Shown here: positions 8,030 through 15,049 of the stretch, piece by piece | Layout of the letters: every line of letters starts with the position of its first letter | How positions within the stretch are numbered: position 1 is the first letter of the stretch | DNA from: CAZFLD01 sp964519835 | GTDB lineage: Bacteria; Spirochaetota; Spirochaetia; DSM-27196; CAZFLD01 | Assembly (NCBI GenBank): GCA_964519835.1 | Contig: CAZFLD010000073.1 | Coordinates: 1 to 18,712, forward strand | Direction: 5' to 3' | DNA length: 18,712 nucleotides | Translations under genes and position numbers: made by a program | The notes under the pieces: generated by a model | Told to the model about the DNA's origin: nothing | What the model saw: the letters and a program-made list of their open reading frames with translations, nothing else | Databases searched by the model: none

Positions 8030-9336
8030 TGCACTCCAAACTCGATTTACGCGTGGTGGTGATCGGTGGCGGTGGAACCGGCGCCGCGTTGGCTTATGAC
8101 CTTGCCCGCCGTGGGGCGCAGGTTACGCTTGTCGAGCGCGGTGAGCTGACCTCCGGAACGACCGGACGGCACCATGGTCAGCTCCATTCGGGGGCACGAT
8201 ACGCCGTCGGTGATGCAGAGATCGCCCGCGAATGTATGTTGGAGGTCGACGTTCTGCGGCGCATCGCTCCCGAAGCCATCGAGATGAACATGGGCCTGTT
8301 CTTGGGCGTGACCGATGAGGATGCCGACTATCTTCCGACCTTCACCGAGGGCTTGGAGTCGGCCGGTATACCTTTCCGTGTCTTGAGCACCCACGAGGCG
8401 CGGCAATACGAGCCCGCGATCAGCCGGAACACCCGTACGGCGGTTCTTGTTCCGGATGGAACGCTGGACGCGTACCGACTGCCGCTTAGTTTTTTTGCCG
8501 GGGCACGTGACCGAGGAGCTGCGATTCGTAGCTTTTGCCGGTGTGAGTCGATCGAGCTTTTGAGCGGCTTGGTACACAAAGTTGTGGTCACCGACGTGCT
8601 GTCGGGCAAGGTCGAAGGGATTCCCTGCGATGTGGCGATAAACGCGACTGGGCCGTGGGCAGGCATCGTTGCTGCGCGGGCGGGCGTATCACTGCAGATC
8701 ACGCCGGCGCCGGGCACGATGGTCGCGGTACAAGGTCGGCTTTGCAACATGGTAGTGAGCCACCTTCACCCGCCGGGCGACGGCGACATCGTTGTTCCAC
8801 AGCGGCGGCTTTCGATAGTGGGCTCCACGCAGTGGCGTACCGATAACCCGGACGACATTCAGACCCCGCCCGAGGACATCGAGTATCTGCTGCGCCGAGG
8901 CGACCAGCTGTTGGAGGGCTTCTCGGAAGCCGCGTTTCACGCCGCGTGGACCGCCGCGCGTCCTCTTGCAGGCGCCGCTGCGCCCGGTAAAACAATCGGC
9001 GCCGGCGGTGGCGGACTCGCCGGCGGCGAGTCCGGCCCGCACGCTCGCAACCACGGAGGTAGCCACGACGACGACGTGGGCCGCGGGCTCAGCCGGGACT
9101 TCGAGTGTCGGTCGCATGCATCCGATGGGGCGGCGGGCTTCTACAGTGTCATCGGCGGCAAGGCGACCGTGCTTCGGGCCATGGCCGAGGAGACGGTGAA
9201 CACGGTTTTTGGCGATCTGGGGATAGGGGTTCCGTGTACCACCGGCGACGAGCCCCTGCCGCCTCACTATCAATTCTTCAAGCTTGCCGACGGGGCTTCC
9301 TTACCCGTGCGAGGAGTGGATGTTGGAAACGACTAA
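8029..9336 (+). CDS. glpA: GlpA-type glycerol-3-phosphate dehydrogenase flavoprotein lacking the Fe-S domain
   Basis: A 435-residue FAD flavoprotein close in pattern to the catalytic part of E. coli anaerobic GlpA. Shared segments include VVVIGGGGTGAALA near the N-terminus, SGTTGRHHGQLHSGARYAV, VPDGTLDAYRL, VGRGLSRDFECRSH, IGGKATVLRAMAE and the PCTTGDE that precedes GlpA's C-terminal domain. The roughly 130-residue BFD-like [2Fe-2S] domain of GlpA is absent; the protein ends about 30 residues after PCTTGDE. About 30 extra Gly-rich residues are inserted between ARPLAG and VGRGLSR, where E. coli has only a few. The open frame extends to 7858, but ATG 8029, overlapping the glpK stop (TAATG), starts just before the FAD fold. 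It is followed, with 17 bp overlap, by an SdhB-like subunit that may replace the lost Fe-S domain. Confidence 0.88.
   Translation: MHSKLDLRVVVIGGGGTGAALAYDLARRGAQVTLVERGELTSGTTGRHHGQLHSGARYAVGDAEIARECMLEVDVLRRIAPEAIEMNMGLFLGVTDEDADYLPTFTEGLESAGIPFRVLSTHEARQYEPAISRNTRTAVLVPDGTLDAYRLPLSFFAGARDRGAAIRSFCRCESIELLSGLVHKVVVTDVLSGKVEGIPCDVAINATGPWAGIVAARAGVSLQITPAPGTMVAVQGRLCNMVVSHLHPPGDGDIVVPQRRLSIVGSTQWRTDNPDDIQTPPEDIEYLLRRGDQLLEGFSEAAFHAAWTAARPLAGAAAPGKTIGAGGGGLAGGESGPHARNHGGSHDDDVGRGLSRDFECRSHASDGAAGFYSVIGGKATVLRAMAEETVNTVFGDLGIGVPCTTGDEPLPPHYQFFKLADGASLPVRGVDVGND
9012..9034 (+). repeat. Perfect 10-bp inverted repeat inside the glpA insertion
   Basis: CGGACTCGCC, a 3-base loop GGC, then GGCGAGTCCG. 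The palindrome is centred in the Gly-rich stretch of the GlpA protein that has no counterpart in E. coli GlpA, and the reading frame continues through it. It may be part of a small in-frame inserted element or simply GC-rich repetitive coding sequence. Confidence 0.6.
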
Positions 9337-10027
9337 AACGCTTGTAGTGCCGGCGGCCGACGGTACGACCGAGCGATACAACGTACCGGTCGGCGAGTAC
9401 ACAACGGTGCTCGATGCCCTCGAGTGGATTCGTGCTCGGCACGAGCCCGATCTTGTCTACCGACACTCGTGCCATCACGGTTCCTGTGGTACCTGTGGCA
9501 TGCTAATAGACGGCGAGCCGGCCCTCGTATGCATCACGCGGTTGCGGGAGCTCGGGTCGGAGGTCCATGTGGATCCCCTCAACGGCGTGAGGAGCCGCGG
9601 AGGACTTGTTGTCGACTCCACGCCGGTGTACCACGCGTTTCCCGCCCCGCGGAGCTACCTTCGGCCGGTAGAGCAAGGCCTCCACAAGGCGCATCGGCCG
9701 GCCCGCGGGGCCGACGGGCGCAATAACGGCCCGTATGCTCCGCGGGAGATCCCGGAATTCACGCGCTTTGAGAACTGTATTGAATGTGGTCTCTGCGTCG
9801 CCGCCTGTCCCGTAGACAAGCCTTTTATCGGCCCCGCCGCGCTTGCCGCCTATAATCGTGAGTTGGAGAAGGACCCCTCCCAAAAGGATACGATCCTTCC
9901 CCGGGTCGCCGAACCGGACGGCGTTGACGCCTGTGAGCGGGCGCTGCGCTGTAGTGCCGTTTGTCCGACCGGCGTCAACCCGGCGAAACATATAGCCCTC
10001 CTCAAACGCAAACTCCAATCTGATTAG
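9320..10027 (+). CDS. SdhB/FrdB-like iron-sulfur subunit paired with GlpA
   Basis: A 235-residue protein with the full cysteine set of succinate dehydrogenase/fumarate reductase iron-sulfur subunits. The N-terminal ferredoxin-like [2Fe-2S] domain has C51-x4-C56-x2-C59-x11-C71. The C-terminal domain has C153-x2-C156-x2-C159-x3-C163-P and C205-x5-C211-x3-C215-P, the pattern for one [4Fe-4S] and one [3Fe-4S] cluster. Length matches SdhB (about 240). ATG 9320 follows GAGGAG (9311-9316) and lies inside the end of glpA; the frame opens at 9284 without a better site. No SdhA, SdhC or SdhD gene is nearby and its only flavoprotein neighbour is GlpA, so I infer that it relays electrons from GlpA in place of GlpB/GlpC. 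A displaced sdhB is the alternative. Confidence 0.9.
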   Translation: MLETTKTLVVPAADGTTERYNVPVGEYTTVLDALEWIRARHEPDLVYRHSCHHGSCGTCGMLIDGEPALVCITRLRELGSEVHVDPLNGVRSRGGLVVDSTPVYHAFPAPRSYLRPVEQGLHKAHRPARGADGRNNGPYAPREIPEFTRFENCIECGLCVAACPVDKPFIGPAALAAYNRELEKDPSQKDTILPRVAEPDGVDACERALRCSAVCPTGVNPAKHIALLKRKLQSD

Positions 10028-10093
10028 GTCGCCCACGCTTTTCTAGAGTATTCACATTTTTTAATCGAATCGCCGACTGAGCGGGAATATGAC

Positions 10094-10099
10094 TATAAT
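10094..10099 (+). promoter_or_regulatory. Consensus -10 element (TATAAT) upstream of small exported protein
   Basis: A perfect TATAAT lies 61 bp upstream of the next start codon. No good -35 box is seen at 16-18 bp; TGAC immediately precedes the -10 box. It suggests transcription separate from the glycerol operon. No terminator is visible between 10028 and 10093. Confidence 0.5.
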
Positions 10100-10116
10100 T
10101 CTAAGCAAACAACAGA

Positions 10117-10139
10117 GGGGCTTGTAAGGAGCAAGCTTC
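10117..10139 (+). promoter_or_regulatory. 5'-UTR hairpin with a Shine-Dalgarno-like loop
   Basis: GGGGCTTG pairs with CAAGCTTC (eight base pairs including two G-U). The 7-nt loop is TAAGGAG, itself a Shine-Dalgarno sequence without a start codon at the right distance. It lies between the -10 element and the true ribosome-binding site at 10148-10154. Confidence 0.4.
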
Positions 10140-10160
10140 CATTTGCTAAAGGAGAATACT

Positions 10161-10562
10161 ATGAGCTACAAGATTCGGGTTTTGGGTGTATCCTTGGCGT
10201 TGGCACTTGGTCTCGCTGTGCCCGCTTTTTCGCAGACCGGCGTGTGGAGCTTTGAGGGTGCCATAAACGGGGGCACGTCGGAGCGCGTGCTTCTTATCAT
10301 CGACGGGACGACCGTCGAGGGCGAGGTCCAGCAGACGTTTACCACTCGGAGCGGTCGTGCCACCACCGAGCTCCTCGAGATCGTTGACGGCGAAGTCATG
10401 TGGGACCCCGACGGTGAGCAGCCGATGATGGTTTGGTTTGTTTTGGAGACCGGCCATGAGTACTACGGCTGGTTTGATGCTTACTTCACCTTTATTTCGG
10501 GATACGTAGATCCGGGAACGGGCTTTCTGTTTGGATGGTACGCCGAACCGGATGTTGGGTAG
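10161..10562 (+). CDS. Small exported protein of unknown function
   Basis: A 133-residue protein I do not recognise. The N-terminus is a clear signal peptide: positive MSYKIR, a hydrophobic core rich in Leu and Ala, then a likely cleavage after VPAFS before QTGVW (no lipobox cysteine). The mature part of about 110 residues is acidic, rich in Gly, Trp and Tyr, and looks all-beta, for example VWSFEGAINGG, VLLIIDGTTVEGEV and a C-terminal FLFGWYAEP. There is no cysteine and no obvious catalytic motif. ATG 10161 is preceded by AAAGGAG with a 6-nt spacer; the frame opens slightly earlier (10143) but that is not a plausible start. It is probably periplasmic or envelope-associated. It converges with the CBS gene, 30 bp away. 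Confidence 0.85.
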   Translation: MSYKIRVLGVSLALALGLAVPAFSQTGVWSFEGAINGGTSERVLLIIDGTTVEGEVQQTFTTRSGRATTELLEIVDGEVMWDPDGEQPMMVWFVLETGHEYYGWFDAYFTFISGYVDPGTGFLFGWYAEPDVG

Positions 10563-10591
10563 TCTCGGCTTCTGTGGAACGTCAGGTCGCT

Positions 10592-10607
10592 GTTAGGATT
10601 CCCTAAC
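10592..10607. repeat. Short inverted repeat between convergent genes
   Basis: GTTAGG, loop ATTC, CCTAAC: a 6-bp stem overlapping the stop codon of the CBS-ACT gene, between two convergent genes. There is no T-run on either side, so it is at best a weak terminator or mRNA-end structure. Confidence 0.25.
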
Positions 10608-11237
10608 GTCCATGACCTCGACCACAAGGGGTTTGAGGATGGCCAGCAGCTTGTCTTTCGAGATATCCGACACCTTGAGCGTGAGAACGGCGTTCGACAG
10701 GTTGTTTCCCGAGAAGGTACCGAGAGAAACGATGTCGGCGCCGGCGTCGGTTAGCGCCTTCGCCATGTCGGCGATTTCGCCCGGCCGTTCAGGTACACGC
10801 AGGGTCGCGCGAACGCCGCGTTGGCGTGTACCAAACAAATCGATCAACAGTCGAAATAGGTCGCTTTCGGTAACGATACCAACAAGCAGATCGTTTTCTA
10901 CCACGGGAAGTCCGCCGATGTTGTTGTCTACAAGCATACGTGCGGCGTCCTCGACAAGGGTGGCCGGTCTGACGGTCAGAACCTTTCGTGTCATGACTTT
11001 AGACACCTGGAGCTTTGCCAATAGCCCGCTCAATTCGTACACGCTCAACGTAGAGGCGGGTGACGGCGAGGCGTAGAGCAGGTCCTTTTCGCTGACGATT
11101 CCGACAAGCTTGTTGTGATGGTTTAGTACCGGCAACCGATGGATTTTTTGTTCTTTCATCAGTCCCTGAGCATCCACGACATTTTCGTCTTCACGAATCG
11201 TTACGGGATTTTGAGTCATTACACTGGCAACGGTCAT
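10593..11237 (-). CDS. CBS-CBS-ACT domain protein in the LIV operon
   Basis: A 214-residue protein with two CBS motifs and a C-terminal ACT domain, an architecture often labelled AcuB-like. CBS1 runs from about residue 5 to 55 (VMTQNPVTI ... HRLPVLNHHNKLVGIVSEKDLL). CBS2 runs from about 80 to 132 (VMTRKVLTV ... IGGLPVVENDLLVGIVTESDLF). The ACT domain follows from about 143 (ATLRVPERPGEIADMAKALTDAGADIVSL). CBS pairs bind adenine nucleotides and ACT domains bind amino acids. It is the last gene of the branched-chain amino-acid transporter operon, 31 bp after livF, with GGAGG about 5 nt before its ATG. I infer a cytosolic sensor that links amino-acid level or energy state to the transporter or metabolism. 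The target is unknown. Confidence 0.9.
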   Translation of the reverse strand: MTVASVMTQNPVTIREDENVVDAQGLMKEQKIHRLPVLNHHNKLVGIVSEKDLLYASPSPASTLSVYELSGLLAKLQVSKVMTRKVLTVRPATLVEDAARMLVDNNIGGLPVVENDLLVGIVTESDLFRLLIDLFGTRQRGVRATLRVPERPGEIADMAKALTDAGADIVSLGTFSGNNLSNAVLTLKVSDISKDKLLAILKPLVVEVMDVRES

Positions 11238-11268
11238 CTCTACCTCCGAAAGGCCGTGTGACGGGCGA

Positions 11269-11976
11269 CTATACGCCCAGGTAGGCTCTGCGGACGTCCT
11301 CGTTGGCGAGGAGGTCGTGGGCTGTATCAGACATTGTAATACGTCCGGTCTCCATCACGTAGCCCCGGTGAGCCACCTTCAGAGCCAAGTTAGCATTCTG
11401 CTCCACGAGGAAGATGGTGGTTTTGTTTTCCTCATTGATCTTTCTGATAATCTCGAATATCTGCTGAACGATCAACGGTGCGAGGCCGAGAGACGGTTCG
11501 TCGAGAAGTAGGAGTCGCGGACGTGCCATAAGTGCCCGAGAAATGGCAAGCATCTGCTGCTCTCCTCCGGACAGAGTACCGCCCGCCTGCCGGCGGCGGT
11601 CCTTCAAGATTGGGAACAGCGCAAAGACGTACTCGAGGTCCTTGGCGACCTCCGGGGAGTCCTTTCGCAGAAGGGCGCCCATGTCCAGGTTTTCCTGCAC
11701 CGAAAGACCCGGGAAGATATGGCGCCCCTCGGGCACCTGGATCACTCCCTGCTTTACAATCTGGTCCGGCGGCCGGCCGGCTATCGACTCGTCCTCAAAA
11801 ATGATCTCGCCCTCTTTTGCCGGCACGATGCCGGAGATCGACATCAGGGTTGTTGTCTTGCCCGCGCCGTTGGCACCAATCAAGCAGATGATCTCGCCGG
11901 CGTTGACTTCTAGGGAGACTCCGCGCAGCGCTTGAATGGAGCCGTAAAAGGTGCTGACTCCCTCGAGCCTAAGCAT
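11269..11976 (-). CDS. livF: Branched-chain amino-acid ABC transporter ATPase LivF
   Basis: A 235-residue ABC ATPase of the LivF type, one of the two nucleotide-binding subunits of the LIV importer at the inner face of the membrane. Walker A is GANGAGKTT, the signature LSGGEQQM, Walker B LLLLDEPSLGLAP and the switch region FLVEQN, where LivF-type proteins have Gln in place of the usual His. VPEGRHIFPGLSVQENL is also characteristic of LivF. The open frame extends upstream to 12048, but the start at 11976 matches the family, follows GGGGAGGA about 5 nt away and overlaps livG by 8 bp. The LIV family imports Leu/Ile/Val and sometimes other amino acids, amides or urea, so the substrate is not certain. 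Confidence 0.96.
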   Translation of the reverse strand: MLRLEGVSTFYGSIQALRGVSLEVNAGEIICLIGANGAGKTTTLMSISGIVPAKEGEIIFEDESIAGRPPDQIVKQGVIQVPEGRHIFPGLSVQENLDMGALLRKDSPEVAKDLEYVFALFPILKDRRRQAGGTLSGGEQQMLAISRALMARPRLLLLDEPSLGLAPLIVQQIFEIIRKINEENKTTIFLVEQNANLALKVAHRGYVMETGRITMSDTAHDLLANEDVRRAYLGV

Positions 11977-12751
11977 CCTGGTCCTCCCCGAGGTACGCTT
12001 TAATAACAACCGGATCTCCCTTGATTTCAGCGGGGGCGCCCTGGGCAATCAGCTTGCCGTAGTCCATGACGTAGATGCGCTCGCTTAGGCGCATGACTAA
12101 GCTCATATCGTGTTCGATTAGGAAAATCGTAAGCCCCTCCGTCTCTCGGAGCCGCAGAATAAGGTCATCCAGGTTCCGCGTTTCTTGCGGATTCATCCCG
12201 GCGGCCGGTTCATCGAGCAGGAGCAAAAAGGGTTCGGTTGCCAAGGCCCGAGCAATTTCCAGGCGCCGTTGCGCTCCGTACGGCAGGTTTTTGGCCAGAT
12301 CGTTTACAAATCGTTCCAAAGAAATCTTTTTTAGGATTTCGTAGCTGTCGTCAACGACCTTTTGCTCCTCCCGGCGGGTCCTCGGATCACGAGCAACGGC
12401 TCCCGGTACTCCTGCCTTGAGGCGGCAGTCCCGCCCTATCATCACGTTCTCTAAAACCGTCATATTCGGAAACAGACGAATGTTCTGAAAGGTTCGGGCC
12501 AGCCCCTGAGCCGCGATCTTGTCGGGCTTCATGCCGGTAATAGTGCGTTGATTGCCGTTCGGAGGCGCGATACTCACGGAGCCCCCGGTCGGTTTGTACA
12601 CACCGGTAACACAGTTAAAAAACGTGGTCTTTCCTGCCCCGTTTGGTCCGATCAGCGCAACGATCTCGCCTTGGTCGACGGTTATGTCTACACGATCCAC
12701 CGCCCGCAGGCCGCCGAAATCCATGGTTAGAGCTTTTGCTTGCAGCAGCAT
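11969..12751 (-). CDS. livG: Branched-chain amino-acid ABC transporter ATPase LivG
   Basis: A 260-residue ATPase partner of LivF. Walker A is GPNGAGKTTF, the Q-loop region ARTFQNIRLFPNMTVLENV, a signature of the LivG form (LPYGAQRRLEIARAL), Walker B LLLLDEPAAGMNP and an intact H-loop (FLIEHDM). Its ATG shares a base with the livM stop (TAATG) and its end overlaps livF by 8 bp, which points to coupled translation and a stoichiometric complex. Length is typical for LivG (about 255). No defects are seen. Confidence 0.97.
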   Translation of the reverse strand: MLLQAKALTMDFGGLRAVDRVDITVDQGEIVALIGPNGAGKTTFFNCVTGVYKPTGGSVSIAPPNGNQRTITGMKPDKIAAQGLARTFQNIRLFPNMTVLENVMIGRDCRLKAGVPGAVARDPRTRREEQKVVDDSYEILKKISLERFVNDLAKNLPYGAQRRLEIARALATEPFLLLLDEPAAGMNPQETRNLDDLILRLRETEGLTIFLIEHDMSLVMRLSERIYVMDYGKLIAQGAPAEIKGDPVVIKAYLGEDQDA

Positions 12752-14061
12752 TACGCGTCGTCCTTCGGCGACGACGCGGCGGCATATTGCTCCGTCCCCG
12801 GCTGCCTGCTCAACCGGTATGCCTTTCGTCGTTTTGGAATAAGGCCGTCCGGTTTGAACACCATCATCAACACCAATACGGCACCGAATATAAGCAATCG
12901 ATACTGGCTAAATGCTCTGAGGTATTCCGGAAGCAAGATCAGGATCATGGCACCGAGGATAACGCCGGGAATGGATCCCATGCCACCAAGAACAACCATG
13001 GAGAGTACCAGCACGGACTCCCACACTCGGAAGCTTTCCGGGTTGATAAAGGTCGTCTTGGCCGCGAAGAGTACGCCCGCGACACCGGCAAACACCGCCG
13101 AGAGGGCAAAGGCGGTCAGCTTAGCCTTTGTTGTGTTCACGCCCATTGCCCGCGACGCAATCGAATCCTCGCCCATAGCGACCCACTGGCGGCCGATGCG
13201 GGAGTTTTCAAGACGATTGATCACAATGATGGCCAGGATCACCCCAACCAGGCAAATAAAGTAGATGTAGCGGATGGTATCCGGGAGCGCGAAGTCGATG
13301 CCGAACAGTGCCGGACGGTCAATGCTCTTGATGCCGCTTGGTCCGAGAGACAGTGCCTCGAAGTTTGTGAGCACAATGCGCACGATTTCCACAAATGCCA
13401 GTGTTACGATTGCCAGATAGTCGCCTCGAAGACGAAGGACCGGGACACCCAAGAGTATGCCAAACAGACCGCTTACGACTCCCGCGATGGGCAATGCGAT
13501 CCAGAATCCTACACCAAAAAAGTGGTTTAGGATGCCGTATGTGTACGCGCCGACGGCGTAAAAGGCCGCATATCCAAGGTGAAGCATGCCGCCCAAGCCG
13601 ATGACGATGTTGAGTCCCAACGCGAGTATCACGTAAATCAGCGCCGAGATCATGATGTTTGTCTGATACATCGACGTCAGAAACGGATACAGAATTGCAA
13701 CCAGAAGAACCACTCCCAGAAAGGGCCCCGCCACCTTTTTTTGCCGCAGGAAGTCGCGGTTTAGGTTGAACCGAGCTAGAATCCGATCGAGCAGGCGCGA
13801 AGGGCCCTGGGTGACCGGTTGGTCCAAAGACTGTGTCGGAATCCTGGTTTTGGGCTTGGTGCCGGTTCTCTGGCGGCGCTGCACATAGCGCCAGACAAAC
13901 GATCCAACCAGGCTCCCTACGCCGACTAGGAGTATACGCTCCCACCGCCACTCGATGGTGTCGGTGATCGTATTGACCCTGATTACCATCAGCGGAAAGG
14001 TCAGCACAATAAACCAAAGGGCAATGACAAACGAAGCGCGGATGTCCTTGAGTAACTGCAC
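12751..14061 (-). CDS. livM: Branched-chain amino-acid ABC transporter permease LivM
   Basis: A 436-residue membrane permease. The LivM core begins near residue 110 and carries the family's YVILALGLNIVIGLGGMLHLGYAAFYAVGAYTYG segment (split here only for reading: ALGLNIVIG, then LHLGYAAFYAVGAY). The cytoplasmic coupling region is GRQWVAMGEDSIASRAMGVN, followed by hydrophobic helices near GLIPKRRKAY. Upstream of the core are two further hydrophobic segments (about 9-27 and 42-59) and a basic, Gln/Arg-rich loop (about 61-105). A similar N-terminal extension exists in E. coli LivM, so the length is normal for that branch. It is separated from livH by 2 bp and overlaps livG by one base. Confidence 0.95.
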   Translation of the reverse strand: MQLLKDIRASFVIALWFIVLTFPLMVIRVNTITDTIEWRWERILLVGVGSLVGSFVWRYVQRRQRTGTKPKTRIPTQSLDQPVTQGPSRLLDRILARFNLNRDFLRQKKVAGPFLGVVLLVAILYPFLTSMYQTNIMISALIYVILALGLNIVIGLGGMLHLGYAAFYAVGAYTYGILNHFFGVGFWIALPIAGVVSGLFGILLGVPVLRLRGDYLAIVTLAFVEIVRIVLTNFEALSLGPSGIKSIDRPALFGIDFALPDTIRYIYFICLVGVILAIIVINRLENSRIGRQWVAMGEDSIASRAMGVNTTKAKLTAFALSAVFAGVAGVLFAAKTTFINPESFRVWESVLVLSMVVLGGMGSIPGVILGAMILILLPEYLRAFSQYRLLIFGAVLVLMMVFKPDGLIPKRRKAYRLSRQPGTEQYAAASSPKDDA

Positions 14062-14063
14062 GG

Positions 14064-14963
14064 CTACACCTTTTGAGCTGCTTCGCGGCCGAGAATGCCG
14101 GACGGTTTAAAAATCAAGATGATCACCAGGAACAAAAACGCAAAAACGTCCTCGTATTGGCTCGAAATGTAGCCGGCACCAAAGCTTTCCGTAAGTCCCA
14201 ACACAAAGCTCCCTACGACCGCGCCCGGGATGCTGCCGATGCCTCCGAGGACTGCAGCAACAAATGCCTTTATGCCCGCCAAGAATCCGATATAAAAGTT
14301 GATTTGGCCTATGTGCGAGCTGATGAGAATGCCGCCGACCGCAGCGGTCGCAGAGCCGATCACAAAGGTGATTGCTATGACTCGGTCTACATTTACCCCC
14401 GCGAGCATCGCCATGACGCGATCCTGAGCCGTGGCACGCATCGCCTTGCCGATTCGAGTAAACTTGATAAGGATCGTGAGAATCACCATGACGATCGCCG
14501 TGGTGAGAAAGATAATAAACTGCGAAGAGGTTAGCCCGGGAATTGCATCAAAAATAGCTACCCGTGGCAAAAGCCGCGGGAAAGGCATAAAGTCACTTGT
14601 CTGCGCAAGACGGACATAGTTTTGAAGAAACAACGACATTCCGATTGCGCTAATCAGGGCTGAAAGACGCGGTGCCTGCCTAACGGGCTTGTAAGCAATC
14701 TTATCCATTGTGTAGCCATACATCGAAGACCATACAATCGATACGACAACCACCAAGATCACGATTGCAACAAAGGGCATGTCGAGAATGGTAAAGACAC
14801 TTGTCATGACAAGCGCGGTAAACGCGCCGATCATGTAGATCTCGCCGTGAGCAAAGTTGATGAGCTGAATGATGCCGTAGACCATCGTGTAGCCCAGGGC
14901 CAACAGTGCGTAAATGCTTCCGCGAGTCAGTCCGCTAAAAAAGAGGTTTACAAAAAACTCCAT
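14064..14963 (-). CDS. livH: Branched-chain amino-acid ABC transporter permease LivH
   Basis: A 299-residue hydrophobic permease, the partner of LivM. The family-defining N-terminus is present (SGLTRGSIYALLALGYTMVYG followed by INFAHGEIYMIGAF), as are the coupling segment MRATAQDRVMAMLAGVN and GGIGSIPGAVVGSFVLGLTE near the C-terminus. About eight membrane segments can be counted. A GAGGGG lies close to the ATG. The gene starts 33 bp after the T-run of an intrinsic terminator that follows livK, so expression of livHMGF probably depends on read-through. Confidence 0.96.
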   Translation of the reverse strand: MEFFVNLFFSGLTRGSIYALLALGYTMVYGIIQLINFAHGEIYMIGAFTALVMTSVFTILDMPFVAIVILVVVVSIVWSSMYGYTMDKIAYKPVRQAPRLSALISAIGMSLFLQNYVRLAQTSDFMPFPRLLPRVAIFDAIPGLTSSQFIIFLTTAIVMVILTILIKFTRIGKAMRATAQDRVMAMLAGVNVDRVIAITFVIGSATAAVGGILISSHIGQINFYIGFLAGIKAFVAAVLGGIGSIPGAVVGSFVLGLTESFGAGYISSQYEDVFAFLFLVIILIFKPSGILGREAAQKV

Positions 14964-14995
14964 CGCCCCTCACGTCCTTGCTCTGAATCGGCTTC

Positions 14996-15032
14996 AAAAA
15001 AACAGCAGGACGGCGCGCGGCCGTCCTGCTGT
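14996..15032 (-). terminator. Intrinsic terminator between livK and livH
   Basis: On the - strand a perfect 12-bp stem (ACAGCAGGACGG pairing with CCGTCCTGCTGT, loop of 7) is followed directly by seven T. It lies 18 bp after the livK stop. Its place inside the operon would make the binding protein more abundant than the membrane components. Confidence 0.9.
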
Positions 15033-15049
15033 GTCGGTAGAGTCGAGCC

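Noticed and set aside
12643..13530. A 295-codon + strand frame opposite livM and livG
   Set aside because: It lies antisense to two clear transporter genes, is rich in His, Arg and Gln with no domain, and is a shadow of the codon pattern of the permease gene.
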